A stretch of DNA of 64,000 nucleotides, taken from Phyto melanocephala. Lineage: Eukaryota > Arthropoda > Insecta > Diptera > Rhinophoridae. The stretch covers positions 144,090,223 through 144,154,222 of the forward strand of contig OW799233.1 of the NCBI GenBank assembly GCA_941918925.1, in the 5' to 3' direction. Shown one piece after another: positions 1 to 10,300 of this stretch (positions are counted from its first letter, which is position 1; each line of letters opens with the position of its first letter). The translations under genes were made by a program, and so were the position numbers. The notes beneath the pieces were generated by a model. That model was not told where the DNA came from. It was given only the letters and a program-made list of their open reading frames with translations, and ran no database searches.

Positions 1-1
1 C

Positions 2-490
2 GTGCATTTGGCATTCGATCACATTGCTGTGTTTTGTTATTTTATTTCTCTGCTGTATGACTGTGTCTATGCTATCGTTATTTATATTTATTTGATTTAA
101 ATTATTGTTGTTGTTGATAATGGGTATATTATCACATATTAGTTCGTATAAGTTATGGGCACTAAACATTTCTCCATTATTTGTATAATGTTTTTGTATG
201 GCATCCTGTAGAAGTTGATCTGCTGGTGGTATACCCCCTAATAACATGCTTAATGCTGTAAGGCCACAGGTTGGTCCCACCTGCAATATACCGCCTATAT
301 TGTGAAACTCGCATTTTATAGGTGGCTTATCGGCGCAGATCCTGGCAAGAAAACAGGCTTTTTGCAGCTCCGGATACTCTAAGGCCCATAAACATTCTTC
401 TAGCAAAGGCTTCTTATTTACTAATACTTTCGATATATTTTCACATTTCATTGCAGTTTGTGTTGGTGCAGTGGGCAAGGAATTCGACAT
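2..490 (-). CDS. Actin maturation protease homologue (ACTMAP/C19orf54, UPF0692), 5' part
   Basis: Open minus-strand frame from ATG at 488-490 to the window edge without a stop, 163 codons seen; the C-terminal part lies outside. Residues 49-80 read ARICADKPP, then ILQVGPTCGLTALSML: the ADKPP block followed by GP-x-CGL is the hallmark of the ACTMAP/UPF0692 cysteine proteases, with Cys75 as likely nucleophile. A second family block, GEMFSAHNLYEL, is at about residues 106-117, then an Asn-rich stretch (about 126-138). In mammals this enzyme removes the acetylated N-terminal Cys/Met of actin in the cytosol; the same role here is inferred. No signal peptide or membrane segment is seen. The start is the only ATG before the conserved core apart from Met14. 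Catalytic His and Asp/Asn would lie off-window. The family call is firm; expression and completeness are unknown. Confidence 0.82.
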   Translation of the reverse strand, partial: MSNSLPTAPTQTAMKCENISKVLVNKKPLLEECLWALEYPELQKACFLARICADKPPIKCEFHNIGGILQVGPTCGLTALSMLLGGIPPADQLLQDAIQKHYTNNGEMFSAHNLYELICDNIPIINNNNNLNQININNDSIDTVIQQRNKITKHSNVIECQMH

Positions 491-1095
491 GTGTTATTTT
501 TGTATCGTTTCGTTGTTATATAATTTATCACAGTTAATTTATTTAATTAGTGTTAATTTTGTCATACACAAAATTGAATTTTCATTTGAGTAAGTTCACT
601 CCTTTACACTATCTTCTTTTATGCCAATGACAATATTCGTTTTGTTCTTGTTTTTTTCGTTGTGTTCGCATTCTAACTGTAGGCACTAATTTGGTGCCAT
701 ACTGAATTGATTATTCTTTCCTCTAGATGTTTTCTTTACATTATTTTATGTTTTTAAACATTTTTGCAACCTATGCACAATTAATATCTTAGAAATAAAC
801 AAAAGTATGTTTTTGTTTTGTTTTTTTCTGTCTAATTTGACAATTAGCCATATGATTCGATGTGTTTTGTGCTGCCATTCTTAAAAAAGTTACCGGATGT
901 GTTTGGTCAATAAATAAGACTTTTGTCACAATAAGGCCCCTTTTACACGATGAAATTGAAAGGATGACAACCAAAGTTTGACCAAGGGTTTAAGGAGGTA
1001 GAGACACAATGCGTTAGCATATATAAGAAAAATTAAAGAAAAGTAAATTTCTGTCTATCTTCTAGTTGCTTGATTGTAAAAAGTTAAGGCAAGTT
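491..1095. other. AT-rich upstream region of the ACTMAP-like gene
   Basis: No coding frame with protein-like composition is seen. The segment should hold the 5' UTR and promoter of the minus-strand gene ending at 490, but no convincing TATA box or initiator could be fixed by eye. Confidence 0.4.
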
Positions 1096-1832
1096 CAAAA
1101 CGGAATGAAAAAACCCTTCACCATCATATACATAGATATAATCCCACATCGTAGCTTAATGCCATTTTGTTTTAGACGCCATCTTGGATTTTACACTTTC
1201 AATAATTGCTGTATTCTACTGGTCAAGACCTTTTAAACAACTGAGATATGAGCAAAAAACCAGGACCACCTCGTTTTTTTCACAAAAACAACGCATACAT
1301 ACATACAAACAAAAAACAATTTTTTCAGCTTTTTTCAACCGAGAGTGTCAATATTGGTATCATCTGAAAGAACTTGACTTGCGCAATATAAGCACTATAA
1401 AAAAATTAAAATTCTTGTTGGCCGCCACTACAAAATGGCGGACAATAAATTTATATATGTGTCAAATTTGGTATTTTAATATGTAACTTCTTGAACCCCC
1501 ACAATATTGGTATCAAATGAAGGGGCTTGACCAATAGAATACAGTAAATTATTAAAAACTGTAAAATCCAAGATGGCGTCTGAAACAAAATGGCTGATCA
1601 GATTTTTTAACCGCATCAATATGGGTATCAAATTAAACGGGTTGGCTAGTAGAATAGAGTTAATTACGTAAAAATTCAAAATCAAGGATGCCGTCGAAAA
1701 TCACAAGGGAAAATGGATATAACATGAAATATAGGTTTAGCTATGATGTGGGATTATACCTATGTACATAATGGTGAAAGGCACTATCAGATTCGGCATG
1801 ACCGAATATATTTAGCACTCATACTTGTTTAT
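1096..1832 (+). repeat. Family C repeat, copy 1 (with inverted left part)
   Basis: The right end has the family signature: a TATACCTATG-type motif, ATTCGGCATGACCGAAT near 1790, and terminal CACTCATACTTGTTTA. The interior holds diverged modules of about 110-130 bp, each containing the words AATATGGGTATC, ATAGAATACAG and CCAAGATGGCGTC (for example around 1500-1580 and 1610-1700). The left 110 bp (about 1110-1220) repeats the right part in inverted orientation (ATCCCACATC, GACGCCATCTTGGATTTTAC), so the ends can fold back. Related copies lie at 42.2, 46.8, 53.7 and 56.4 kb. Confidence 0.7.
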
Positions 1833-2085
1833 TGTTTTTTAATTTTTATTTATTTTTTTAAATTCTTTTTTTTATTTTTTTAAACTCAATTTATAATTTT
1901 ACAATAGGATGTTTTTATATACATATGTATGTATGTTTTTTATATTATCTACCATAATTAATACATATCGTCCTTAATAAGGTAGGCCTGCTAAAAGAAT
2001 TTCGTAATAATTATCCGCTTATCAGATTTTAAAGTATCAAGGCAAATTTGATCATTAGATAATCTTGATTCGTCAGTTGATTATT

Positions 2086-2690
2086 ATACCCACCACCAAA
2101 AAAGGTGGGGGTATATTCATTCTGTCATTCCGTTTGTAACACATCGAAATATCCGTTTTAGACCCCATAAAGTATATATATTCTGAATCGGGGTTTTATT
2201 TTATGACGATCTAGCTATGTCCGTCCGTCTGTTGAAAGCACAATAGAGGTCGCACAAAAAATTCTAAACCTTAAAAAGCTGACAAAATTAGATTCTGAAA
2301 TTTTGCAACTATTGCCTTTTGGTCCAAGGCTTTGTACTTACGGAAAATAATGAATACGCCCAATTTTACGGCCACTTACCATATAACGCCTTATCTCAAA
2401 TTCGTATAATTTCTATATGAATAAAGATTTTGGAAGAATAAAGGACTATATTGAAATACCTAAGTTGTATTTATTAGCAGAAACTTTATTGACACGCCTA
2501 CTTTAACGTCCACTTTCATTGAAAGACTAAAATTACGAACAACATTTTACTAGCATATCGAAGTTATACAAAGAAAGTGATACATATTTTAAAATTAAGA
2601 TATTATTCCATAGCGATACTGTTAATAACAAAATATAAATTCTGTGCTATAAAAGTACATCAAATATAGTGCTCTTACTTGCTTTTTTAT
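2086..2690 (+). repeat. Family B repeat, copy 1 (no M insertion)
   Basis: Starts TTATACCCACCACC with a hairpin-forming CCACC-GGTGG, then the shared words GACCCCATAAAGTATATA and ATGTCCGTCCGTCTG. Ends GTGCTCTTACTTG. Around 2560-2575 it has the uninterrupted site GAAGTTATACAAAG, the empty version of the site occupied by M in copies 3, 4 and 5. Confidence 0.8.
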
Positions 2691-3335
2691 ACCCGCTACC
2701 AAAAAATGGTGGGGGTATATTCATTTTGTCATTCCGTTTGTAACACATCGAAATATCCATTTTAGACCCCATAAAGTATATATATTCTGAATCAGGGTTT
2801 TATTTTATGACGATCTAGCTATGTCCGTCCGTATGTCCGCCTGTTGAAAGCACGGTAGAGACCGCACCGAAAAAGCTAGAGGGCTTAAATTTTGCCAGAA
2901 TCTTTCTTATAGACAAGGTTTGTTTGGAATTGAAAATGGGCTAAATCGGAATATTAGGAAGAGAGTTATATGGCCAAATGCAAGAGAAGGTCGAAAAAAC
3001 CGTGTCCTTCGCACATCGAATAAAATGCAATTGTGTTCAAACGCATTAACGTATAGTCATGAAACTTCGAATATATATTTCTCGAGTCAAAAGAATATTT
3101 CTCCCCAAAAATTGCTTAAATATATACATTAGAAAAGGAGTTATAGATCAAAATGTACGAAAATTTTTACCGCATAGTGTATATTTGAAATTTAAAACGT
3201 AATAAAACTGACAAAACTATATGTACGATTCTGAAATTTTGCAAACATGGCTTTTTGGTTAAAGTCTTCGTTATAACGGAAAATAAATGTGCCACGACCA
3301 CTTTTTTCTTTAAATTTGTATAAAAATATATTAGT
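2689..3335 (+). repeat. Family B repeat, copy 2, 3'-truncated, head-to-tail with copy 1
   Basis: Begins TTATACCCGCTACC directly at the end of copy 1, so the two form a tandem pair. It carries the B left half (GTCCGTCCGTATG, GCTAGAGGGC, CTTATAGACAAGG) and fades out near 3335 before the M site and terminal palindrome. The 2920-3132 open frame is a by-product of this repeat. Confidence 0.75.
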
Positions 3336-3555
3336 CATATTCATTAGCATTTATTCATTGCAGACGGCACAATCTGTTGAAGGCGCCACTACATTTTGCA
3401 AACAATGAGGATGATGTCTTTGCTAAATATCACGTAGAACACTAGATGACTCTAACGACATTTTTGCTAACATCCTCTTTTATTTTTTGCACAAACCACA
3501 AAGGAATTTTTAGGGTTTCGTGAAAACGAAAATGACTAAAGTTTGTTTACAAAAA
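3336..3555. other. Unassigned spacer between repeats
   Basis: Not matched to another segment of the window. It contains a loose inverted pair (GAGGATGATGTC near 3406 and AACATCCTCTT near 3470) but no coding content. Confidence 0.3.
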
Positions 3556-3556
3556 C

Positions 3557-4222
3557 ACCCCTTTCTCACTAGGCAAGTCTTGTGTTTATAGACAAAAGGG
3601 GTAAGGTCAGGTTAAGAGGAAGAAATTTGCTCATATTTGAGTACACACTTGCCTGTACTCGGCAAGTACGAGCAAGTTTTTGTTGAGAAACCAAAAACAA
3701 AAAAGAAATAAAAACAAAAGAGAGTGCTATATTCAGCCATGCCGAATCTTATATACCCTTCACAACGTGTAGTCATGCAACAACAATTGTTTATATCACA
3801 ATTTATCTCATATGAAATACGTACATACATATAAAAACAAACATATATAAAAACATCCAATTGTAATATTATAAATTTAGTTTACTTATGTGTCTAAAAA
3901 AAAATAAATTAAAATAAAAAAATAAATTGAAATATAAAACAATAAAAATTTGAATAATATATAAAATAAAAAAAATTTTTTGGCTCACTCTAACAAGTAT
4001 ACCACATTTGTATGTATGTGTAGATAATTGATTATTGTAGAAATTTTAAACGGAATGACAAACCTATATATACCCTTTTTCACTGTGTGAAGAGTATAAT
4101 AAGTAAAACAAAACTTGGACAAGTCAATTGCTGAGTCTGAACATGAAAGCAAGTTCAAAGGAAAATAAAAGAAAATAAAATACTAACTTGCGCAAGTGAT
4201 TTGCCTAGTGAGAAAGGGGTGA
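3557..4222. mobile_element. Short DNA transposon K, interrupted by an A repeat
   Basis: Inverted ends: CCCCTTTCTCACTAGGCAAG at the left (about 3559-3578) and its complement CTTGC... GCCTAGTGAGAAAGGGG at the right (about 4200-4219). It encodes nothing. A family A copy (3714-4105) lies within it, so K is older. A fragment of the K right end recurs at 21841-21900. Confidence 0.65.
3714..4105 (-). repeat. Family A repeat, copy 1 (internally deleted)
   Basis: Reads from AGAGTGCTATATTCAGCCATG through TTATATACCCTTCACAACG and an A-rich core to AACGGAATGACAAACC and ACCC...GTGAAGAGTATAA. The GTCCGTC half is missing. Inserted in element K. Confidence 0.75.
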
Positions 4223-4817
4223 AATTAACTAGAGTAATGATTTGTGCCCAACTTTACAAATAGCTGTACCCTCAGTCTTAAGAGGTTAAAGATTTAAAAA
4301 TATTTAAAAAAACATGTGCATCAGTAGATTTAAAATAAGTATTTGAATATTTAAAATACATTTTTTACCCAAATTATATTTTTTACTATCTATTCTTTTG
4401 TAAAGGGTGGTTAAATTTTAAGGGCCACAGGGTGATTCAAATGGACATTCTGAGGATTTTGCTAAAACGGGAAATTTATTAGTAAGATTTTGATTTTTAA
4501 ACTTCTATAACTTTTTGCTTTTAAAGATTTTCAAACGAAATAAATTTTGTATAATTTTAAAATTTGTTAGCTGTTAGCACATAATTTAGAAATAATTGTT
4601 TTACCTTTTTTTAGGTCCAAATTTTCCTAAATTCCCATTTTTAATTGAGCATAACTTCTAGAGAACATAAGATAACAAAAAGAAATAAGCATCTCTAATA
4701 AAAATCTCCTCTATACCACTATATACCTGGGACCAGACCAATTTTTGTGACACAAGGTCAAATATTTTTTGCAAAATTTTAGTAAAAGAGCTAAACAAAT
4801 TTTTTTGTAATGTGTTT
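4223..4817. other. AT-rich spacer with a solo M terminal repeat
   Basis: At 4403-4427 there is one intact M-type terminus (AAGGGTGGTTAAATTTTAAG) preceded by TA, but the following DNA does not match M and no partner end is present before copy B3. Probably a remnant of a related element. The rest is uninformative. Confidence 0.5.
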
Positions 4818-6352
4818 TATACCCGCCACCAAAAAAATTGTGGGGGTATATTCATTTTGCCATTCCGTTTGTAACACATCGAAATATCCATTTTAGACCC
4901 CATAAAGCATATATATTCTGAATCGGGGTTTGATTTGATGACGATCTAGATATGTCCGTCCGTCTGTTCATCTGTTAAAATCACGATAGAGGTCGCACCC
5001 AAAAAGCTAGGGGGCTCAAATTTTGCCAGAATCTTTCTTATAGACAAGGTTTGTTTGTATTGTTCGTATTGAAAATGGGCTAGGTCGGAATATTAGGAAG
5101 AGAGTTATAGCGCGTAATGCAAGAGTAGGTCGAAAAAACCGTGTCCTTCGAACATTGAATAAAATGCAATTGTGTCCAAACGCATTAACGTAGAGTCACG
5201 AATATGTATTTCTCGAGTCAAAACAATATTTCTTTCCAAAAAGATCTTAAATCTATGCATTAGGAAAGAAGTTATAGATCAAAATTTACGAAAATTTATA
5301 CCGCGCAGTGTATTTTTCAGTATATTTAAAATTTAAAACTTAATAAAACTGACAAAATTATATGTACGATTCTGAAATTTAACACACTTTGTTTTTAACG
5401 GCTTATCTTAAATTCATGTAATTTCTCTATTGACAAAGTTTTTGGAAGAATTAATTACTATATTGAAATATCTTAGTTGTATTTATTAGCAGAAATTTTA
5501 TTGACACACCTATTTTAACGCGCACTTTCATTAAAAGACTAAATTTACGAAAACATTTTACTATCATATCAAAGTTATAAAGGCTGGTTAAATTTTAAGG
5601 GCCGATATTGATTTAAAATAAATCACAAATTATTTGGGAAATTATTATCATTTCTTTTTATAATGATAATATTTGTATGATTCAATTATGTATGGAACAA
5701 AATATCGGCCAAATGGCACCCAACCCCTAACCGCGGCGCCACACCCCCAACCGATGGTCCGAATTTTCAATGACAATATTGGTGCTCAATTGTTAGGCAC
5801 GATGATGAGTCGAGGTTGACTGCTCTTTGCCAGACTATCGCAAAAAACACCAATGGTCCCCATTCAACGAACCAAGAAGGCATTCACAGATGTTCTAACA
5901 AAAAAAGGTCTGTATAAACCTTTTTTCAGAAATTTAAATATTTTTTAAAATTCTTCCAATTGTGGACGAATTTGAACGATTATGATGACCAAAAGAATCT
6001 TTTAGTGCACAAAATGCATTTTGATTGGAACGCCCATTTTCATAAAAAACCTGAATAACTTTAAAGCGTTGCTCTTTTGCATATCTTTCCACTGTTCAAA
6101 TTGAGGTAGTCTGAGATTGGGAAATGTCAAATGAAATGCAGAAAACAAATTAACGTCTAGGTGTAGTTCACCTTCAACATGGGCCCTTAAAATTTAACCA
6201 ATCTCTACAGAGAAAGTGGTACATATTTTATTAAAAAGAGATTATTCCATAGCGATTAACAAAATAATAAACAATGTGCTTTAAATGTACACAAAATTGG
6301 TGGTGGGTATAAAAGACTCGGCACAGCCGAATATAGTGCTCTTAATTGTTTT
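4818..6352 (+). repeat. Family B repeat, copy 3, carrying M
   Basis: Starts TTATACCCGCCACC, contains GTCCGTCCGTCTGTTC and the B body, and ends GGTGGGTATAAAAGACTCGG, ATTCGG-type palindrome, GTGCTCTTAATTG. An M element sits at 5580-6205 between duplicated TA. Confidence 0.85.
5580..6205 (-). mobile_element. M, non-autonomous Tc1/mariner-like element, copy 1 (in B3)
   Basis: Flanked by TA on both sides (5578-5579 and 6206-6207), with inverted ends of the type AAGGGTGGTTAAATTTTAAG. Between them lies a decayed 5' part of a transposase gene of the helix-turn-helix (DUF4817-like) plus DDE type. The catalytic part is deleted, so it cannot move by itself. Size matches the other M copies (about 580-630 bp). 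Confidence 0.8.
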
Positions 6353-6912
6353 CTTTTCATATTTTAAACTTCAGATATTAATAAAAAAAACTATTTTCGG
6401 TCTGCTCCTATTTATTTTAAATGTTTAATATATGCCCGGGTGGGTATAAATATTATAATCATCTGCAAATTGGTACAAACATTTTGAAAAAAATTTTAAA
6501 TTTCTTTAGAAAATCATCTGCATTTAAGCTACCTAAGTTTTAAAAATCATTCATTTTGGTTTATAAATTATTTAATAATTCAATTACAGCGTCACTGGCA
6601 TCGACCGGTGGAAAACATTTTAGATACAAAGCTTTACGATTCCTGAGATCATATACATTGTTTTTTTATAAATTTTCTAATACATACATATATATATATA
6701 TATACAAATAAAACGCCCAAATATTAATATTAAAATAGTTTTTATTAAAATTTACAAAACGGTATAAAAAGGTGGTTTTATTCTTAAAATATTATAAACT
6801 TTGTTTTATTGCTAACTAGTATTTAAGCTGAAAAAAAAATCAGATGCAATTATTTTCTAAATTTAAGAAAAAAATAACATACATACAAACATATGATAAT
6901 TAATTTCTTACC
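6353..6912. other. AT-rich 3' flank of the Kazal gene
   Basis: Contains a TA microsatellite (about 6686-6705). No gene is seen. It should hold the 3' UTR and polyadenylation region of the minus-strand gene ending at 6913. Confidence 0.4.
6805..6810 (-). promoter_or_regulatory. Candidate polyadenylation signal AATAAA for the Kazal gene
   Basis: Minus-strand AATAAA about 100 bp past the stop codon. The region is so AT-rich that chance occurrences are common; further copies lie beyond it. Confidence 0.3.
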
Positions 6913-7310
6913 CTAGTCCTTAACTAAACGCATAATATAAGACTCAGTTTGGGGCCCATATAGGGAAATTTTTGAAGACAACGGCTTTTGTGTTGTAGCT
7001 CTACAACATTTACATTTTGTACTATCTCGGTCGATTTTATTGCGATAATGTGATCGTGAGCAACATCGGCAGTAACTTGAACGTCTACTCACAGCTCTTT
7101 TAGGATTTGATTTGCGTCTTTTATTTGTTCGGTAATTAAAATCTAAATGTTTATTCGTTTCAGATATTGTAGATAATTCATTACTAGGACTAGGAGTTGT
7201 TTCTGCAATAAAATAATTTCTTGTGTAAGGAAATCCAAGTTTCGAATTGGAAAGTTTATCAGGGATGCGGGTATACCGTTCGCATTCACCATTGCCTAAT
7301 TTCTGCCATT
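6913..7310 (-). CDS. Kazal gene exon 6: end of module 5 and Cys-rich tail
   Basis: Acceptor CTTTTTCTAG; KWQKLGNGEC closes module 5. The remaining 122 residues contain a Thr/Ser stretch and a basic region with clusters CRCC and CKCC, ending LVKD-stop. A GTAAGA donor-like site directly follows the stop, so a spliced 3' UTR is possible. Reading the internal TTGCAG as an acceptor would give an immediate stop, so no intron was placed there. Confidence 0.75.
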
Positions 7311-10300
7311 CTAGAAAAAGCCAATTTTTTAATAAAATTAAGCCACAAAATATTTTAAACGAACTTACTACTCTTTTTATCCATACATATACCCATATTA
7401 TAGTAGCAATCATTAATCATAGTGTAATTAACTCCATTTCTTGTTACGCATATTGGTTGATAGTCTCGTGAACAATTATATTTACAAAATTCACACTCTC
7501 CTTCGTGTAATTTAGTCCATGCTAAGTGGATCGAAAATATAAAAAGTATTTTTTTAATTATTGTGCTAAATCATTGTTTATGTTTTTAAAATTTTTTTTA
7601 AGTTTTGCATGAAATTCTTAAAGAAATAATGCAATGGTTATACATTCAAGTTAAACGGGTTTTAATAACTATTTTTCTGAAACTATATAAGATTGTAATT
7701 ACTTTGTTGTATATTTTGTTTAATATTTATTGATATTTTTGTAAACTTAATACTTACTATTTTTCTTTAGGGCAATATTAGCCGTCATCATATCGCAGAT
7801 TGTACTGAAGGTTTGTACTGTACCATTGACTAGAGATCCGCATATAGGAGTGGTACCAAAATTACACTTTTCCGTTTTCTCCGAGATCTTAAGCCTTTTA
7901 AATTGCTTAAATGTATTAACTGTTTTTGATTTGCTGGTGGTAGCAGGTATTTTTTCAGAGGTTGGAATTATTCCTGTTGATGTCTCAGTTATAGTAGAAA
8001 ATAACGGAATTTCTTCTTTTTTATTATTTGAATCGATTTTTTCGTATTCATAGTAATCATTTTTATTTTCTTCATCCATGAATGTATTTACAGCTAAGGA
8101 CAATGACTGGCCATTTATGTTATGTCCGAAATTTAAGTTTGGATTATAATTTGGAGAAAATGGCATGGGTTTCATAAAAGATTCATCGTATATTGGCTCT
8201 TCAAGTTTTTGTATTACTTCTTCTCCATTCACAGCTAGAATAGGGAGATCGGTTGGTGGCATCGATATCATTTTATGTACCGGTATTGGATGCTGATACC
8301 CTAAGGTGTCATGATTAAGAAATTGTGTTTGAAATGCTGGTGGCATATAGACGAATAACTCTTTCGGTGACACATTTGTGTGATCCTTATTGTAATCCAC
8401 ATATTCATTGGTATTGTATTCATGTTCAGCGGGGTATGTCATATCAAAGTTTTCCGGTAAGCTGCGTTTTTTAATGGAATGCGGTTTTGAAGGTTTTTCT
8501 GTAGGTTGACGGGCATTTGAATAGTCTTCGTCACACATGCCTTGTTTAACAACGCGCCAATCTAGGAGGAATAAAGGTTTTGTGGTTTAGGTATTTATAT
8601 ACATTTGCTCAATTCACAACCTACCGTAGGAGTTGTATGTCGTTGTAGTTGTATACATTTTATTAATAATTTTTGCATAAATTTTTTTGTACAACATTTA
8701 CAACAATTTTAAATAGGTTTATAGAATTCCGTATAAATACATCATAACTGGAAAAGTAAGTAGTATCGCCGTTTATTTTTAATGTGTAGAAAAGAATTTC
8801 TTACAAACTACAACACCTACGACCAGTTGTAAATTAAGCAATTATACCTATATACATATTTGTGGTTTACACACCTCTATTAAATTTAACATTTTCAGCA
8901 TTTAAAAGACACTCATTTTTAAAGGATGATTTTACACCCATATATGACCCACATACAGGTTTAAATACATTTTTACATGGTATGGGTCTTTGTTTTTGAG
9001 ATTGAGATCGTTTTTCCAACAATTTATTCATTTTTCTTGGTTTGTTTGGTCGTTGGCATTCGGATAAACTAAGTTTTTTATAATCTGGAATAATTCAATA
9101 TTCAGAATATAAGCTTTTATGTATTTTTAAATAATAATATTGTACAAATCACAACTTTTGCATATAGTAAGGCAAGTATTATATCTGTGGACTAAACTTT
9201 TTAAGTCCATTTATCATTTACTTTTTTTTTTGTTTTTCTACTCTTTTGAAATTGAGTTCAAATCGTTCTTATAAAAATGCCACAGTTTACAAAATTTTAA
9301 TTTATTCGAACTAATCTGCGTTCGGCTATGATTTATAAAATTGTAGCATTATACTAAACGTAAATTAAATAATTTTAATTTGTTTCTTTTTTCCTCTCCT
9401 GAAATATTTATAAATTTGAAACATGGTGTAATTAATATACCTTGATTTGAAATAAATAAGTTGTTTTTTCAAAAATCTACATACAAATATTATTTAAACA
9501 AAAACAAATCTATGGTGTATTCGAAAGGAGCTAATACACGGCATGTTTTTATACCCTTCACCTGTGGTGCACAAGGGTATATATAGCTTTGTCATTCCGT
9601 TTGTAATTTCTACAATTTTCATTTCCGACCCCATAAAGTATATATTTTCTGAAAGCTTATGAATAGAGAAGTCGATTAAGCCCTGACCGTCTGTCCGTCT
9701 GCCCGTCTGTCCGTGTGTTGGTTGAAATCAACTTTTAGAAACAACTATATGTTCCTCAGATCTCTATATCGTATCAATCTCTTGGAAATATTCAGGAATG
9801 AATCGCTATTGAAATTCAGCACAATCGCCCAATAACTTTCTGAGATATGAGCAAAAAAACACGACCACCTCGTTTTTTTACACAATTACAACAACAACAT
9901 ACATACATAAATATATGTAAAAAGCATACAAAAAACGAAGAAATTACAAAAAGAAAAAATATTAAAAATAAAAAAAAAATAATAAAAAAAAACTACAAAA
10001 AAAAAAATTTAAAAAAAACTTAAAACTTAACTTTTTTAAAAAATTTTTTTAAAAAAATTAAAAAAAAAATATAAAAAAAAATAATAACAAAATATAAATA
10101 ATATATTAAATAAAATAAAATTTTTTTGACTCAGCTGGGATTCGATGCCACATTTATTCTAACCAGTATATACATATATACGTATTTGATATGAGATGAA
10201 TGGTGATACAAACAATTGTTATTGCATGACTACACGTTGTGAAGGGTATATAAGATTCGGCATGGCCGAATATAGCACTGTTACTTGTTTACATATGATT

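Noticed and set aside
1184..1486. 100-residue ORF in the C1 repeat
   Set aside because: Lies wholly in repeated DNA; no conserved residues between copies.
7200..7290. Extra 74-bp intron in Kazal exon 6 (GTATAC to TTGCAG)
   Set aside because: Removal shifts the frame and leads to a stop a few codons later.
7311..7413. N-terminal part of the 166-residue ORF before Kazal exon 6
   Set aside because: This is exon 5 in its true frame until 7369 and then intron; the TTTTTCTAG acceptor at 7311 gives the right phase.
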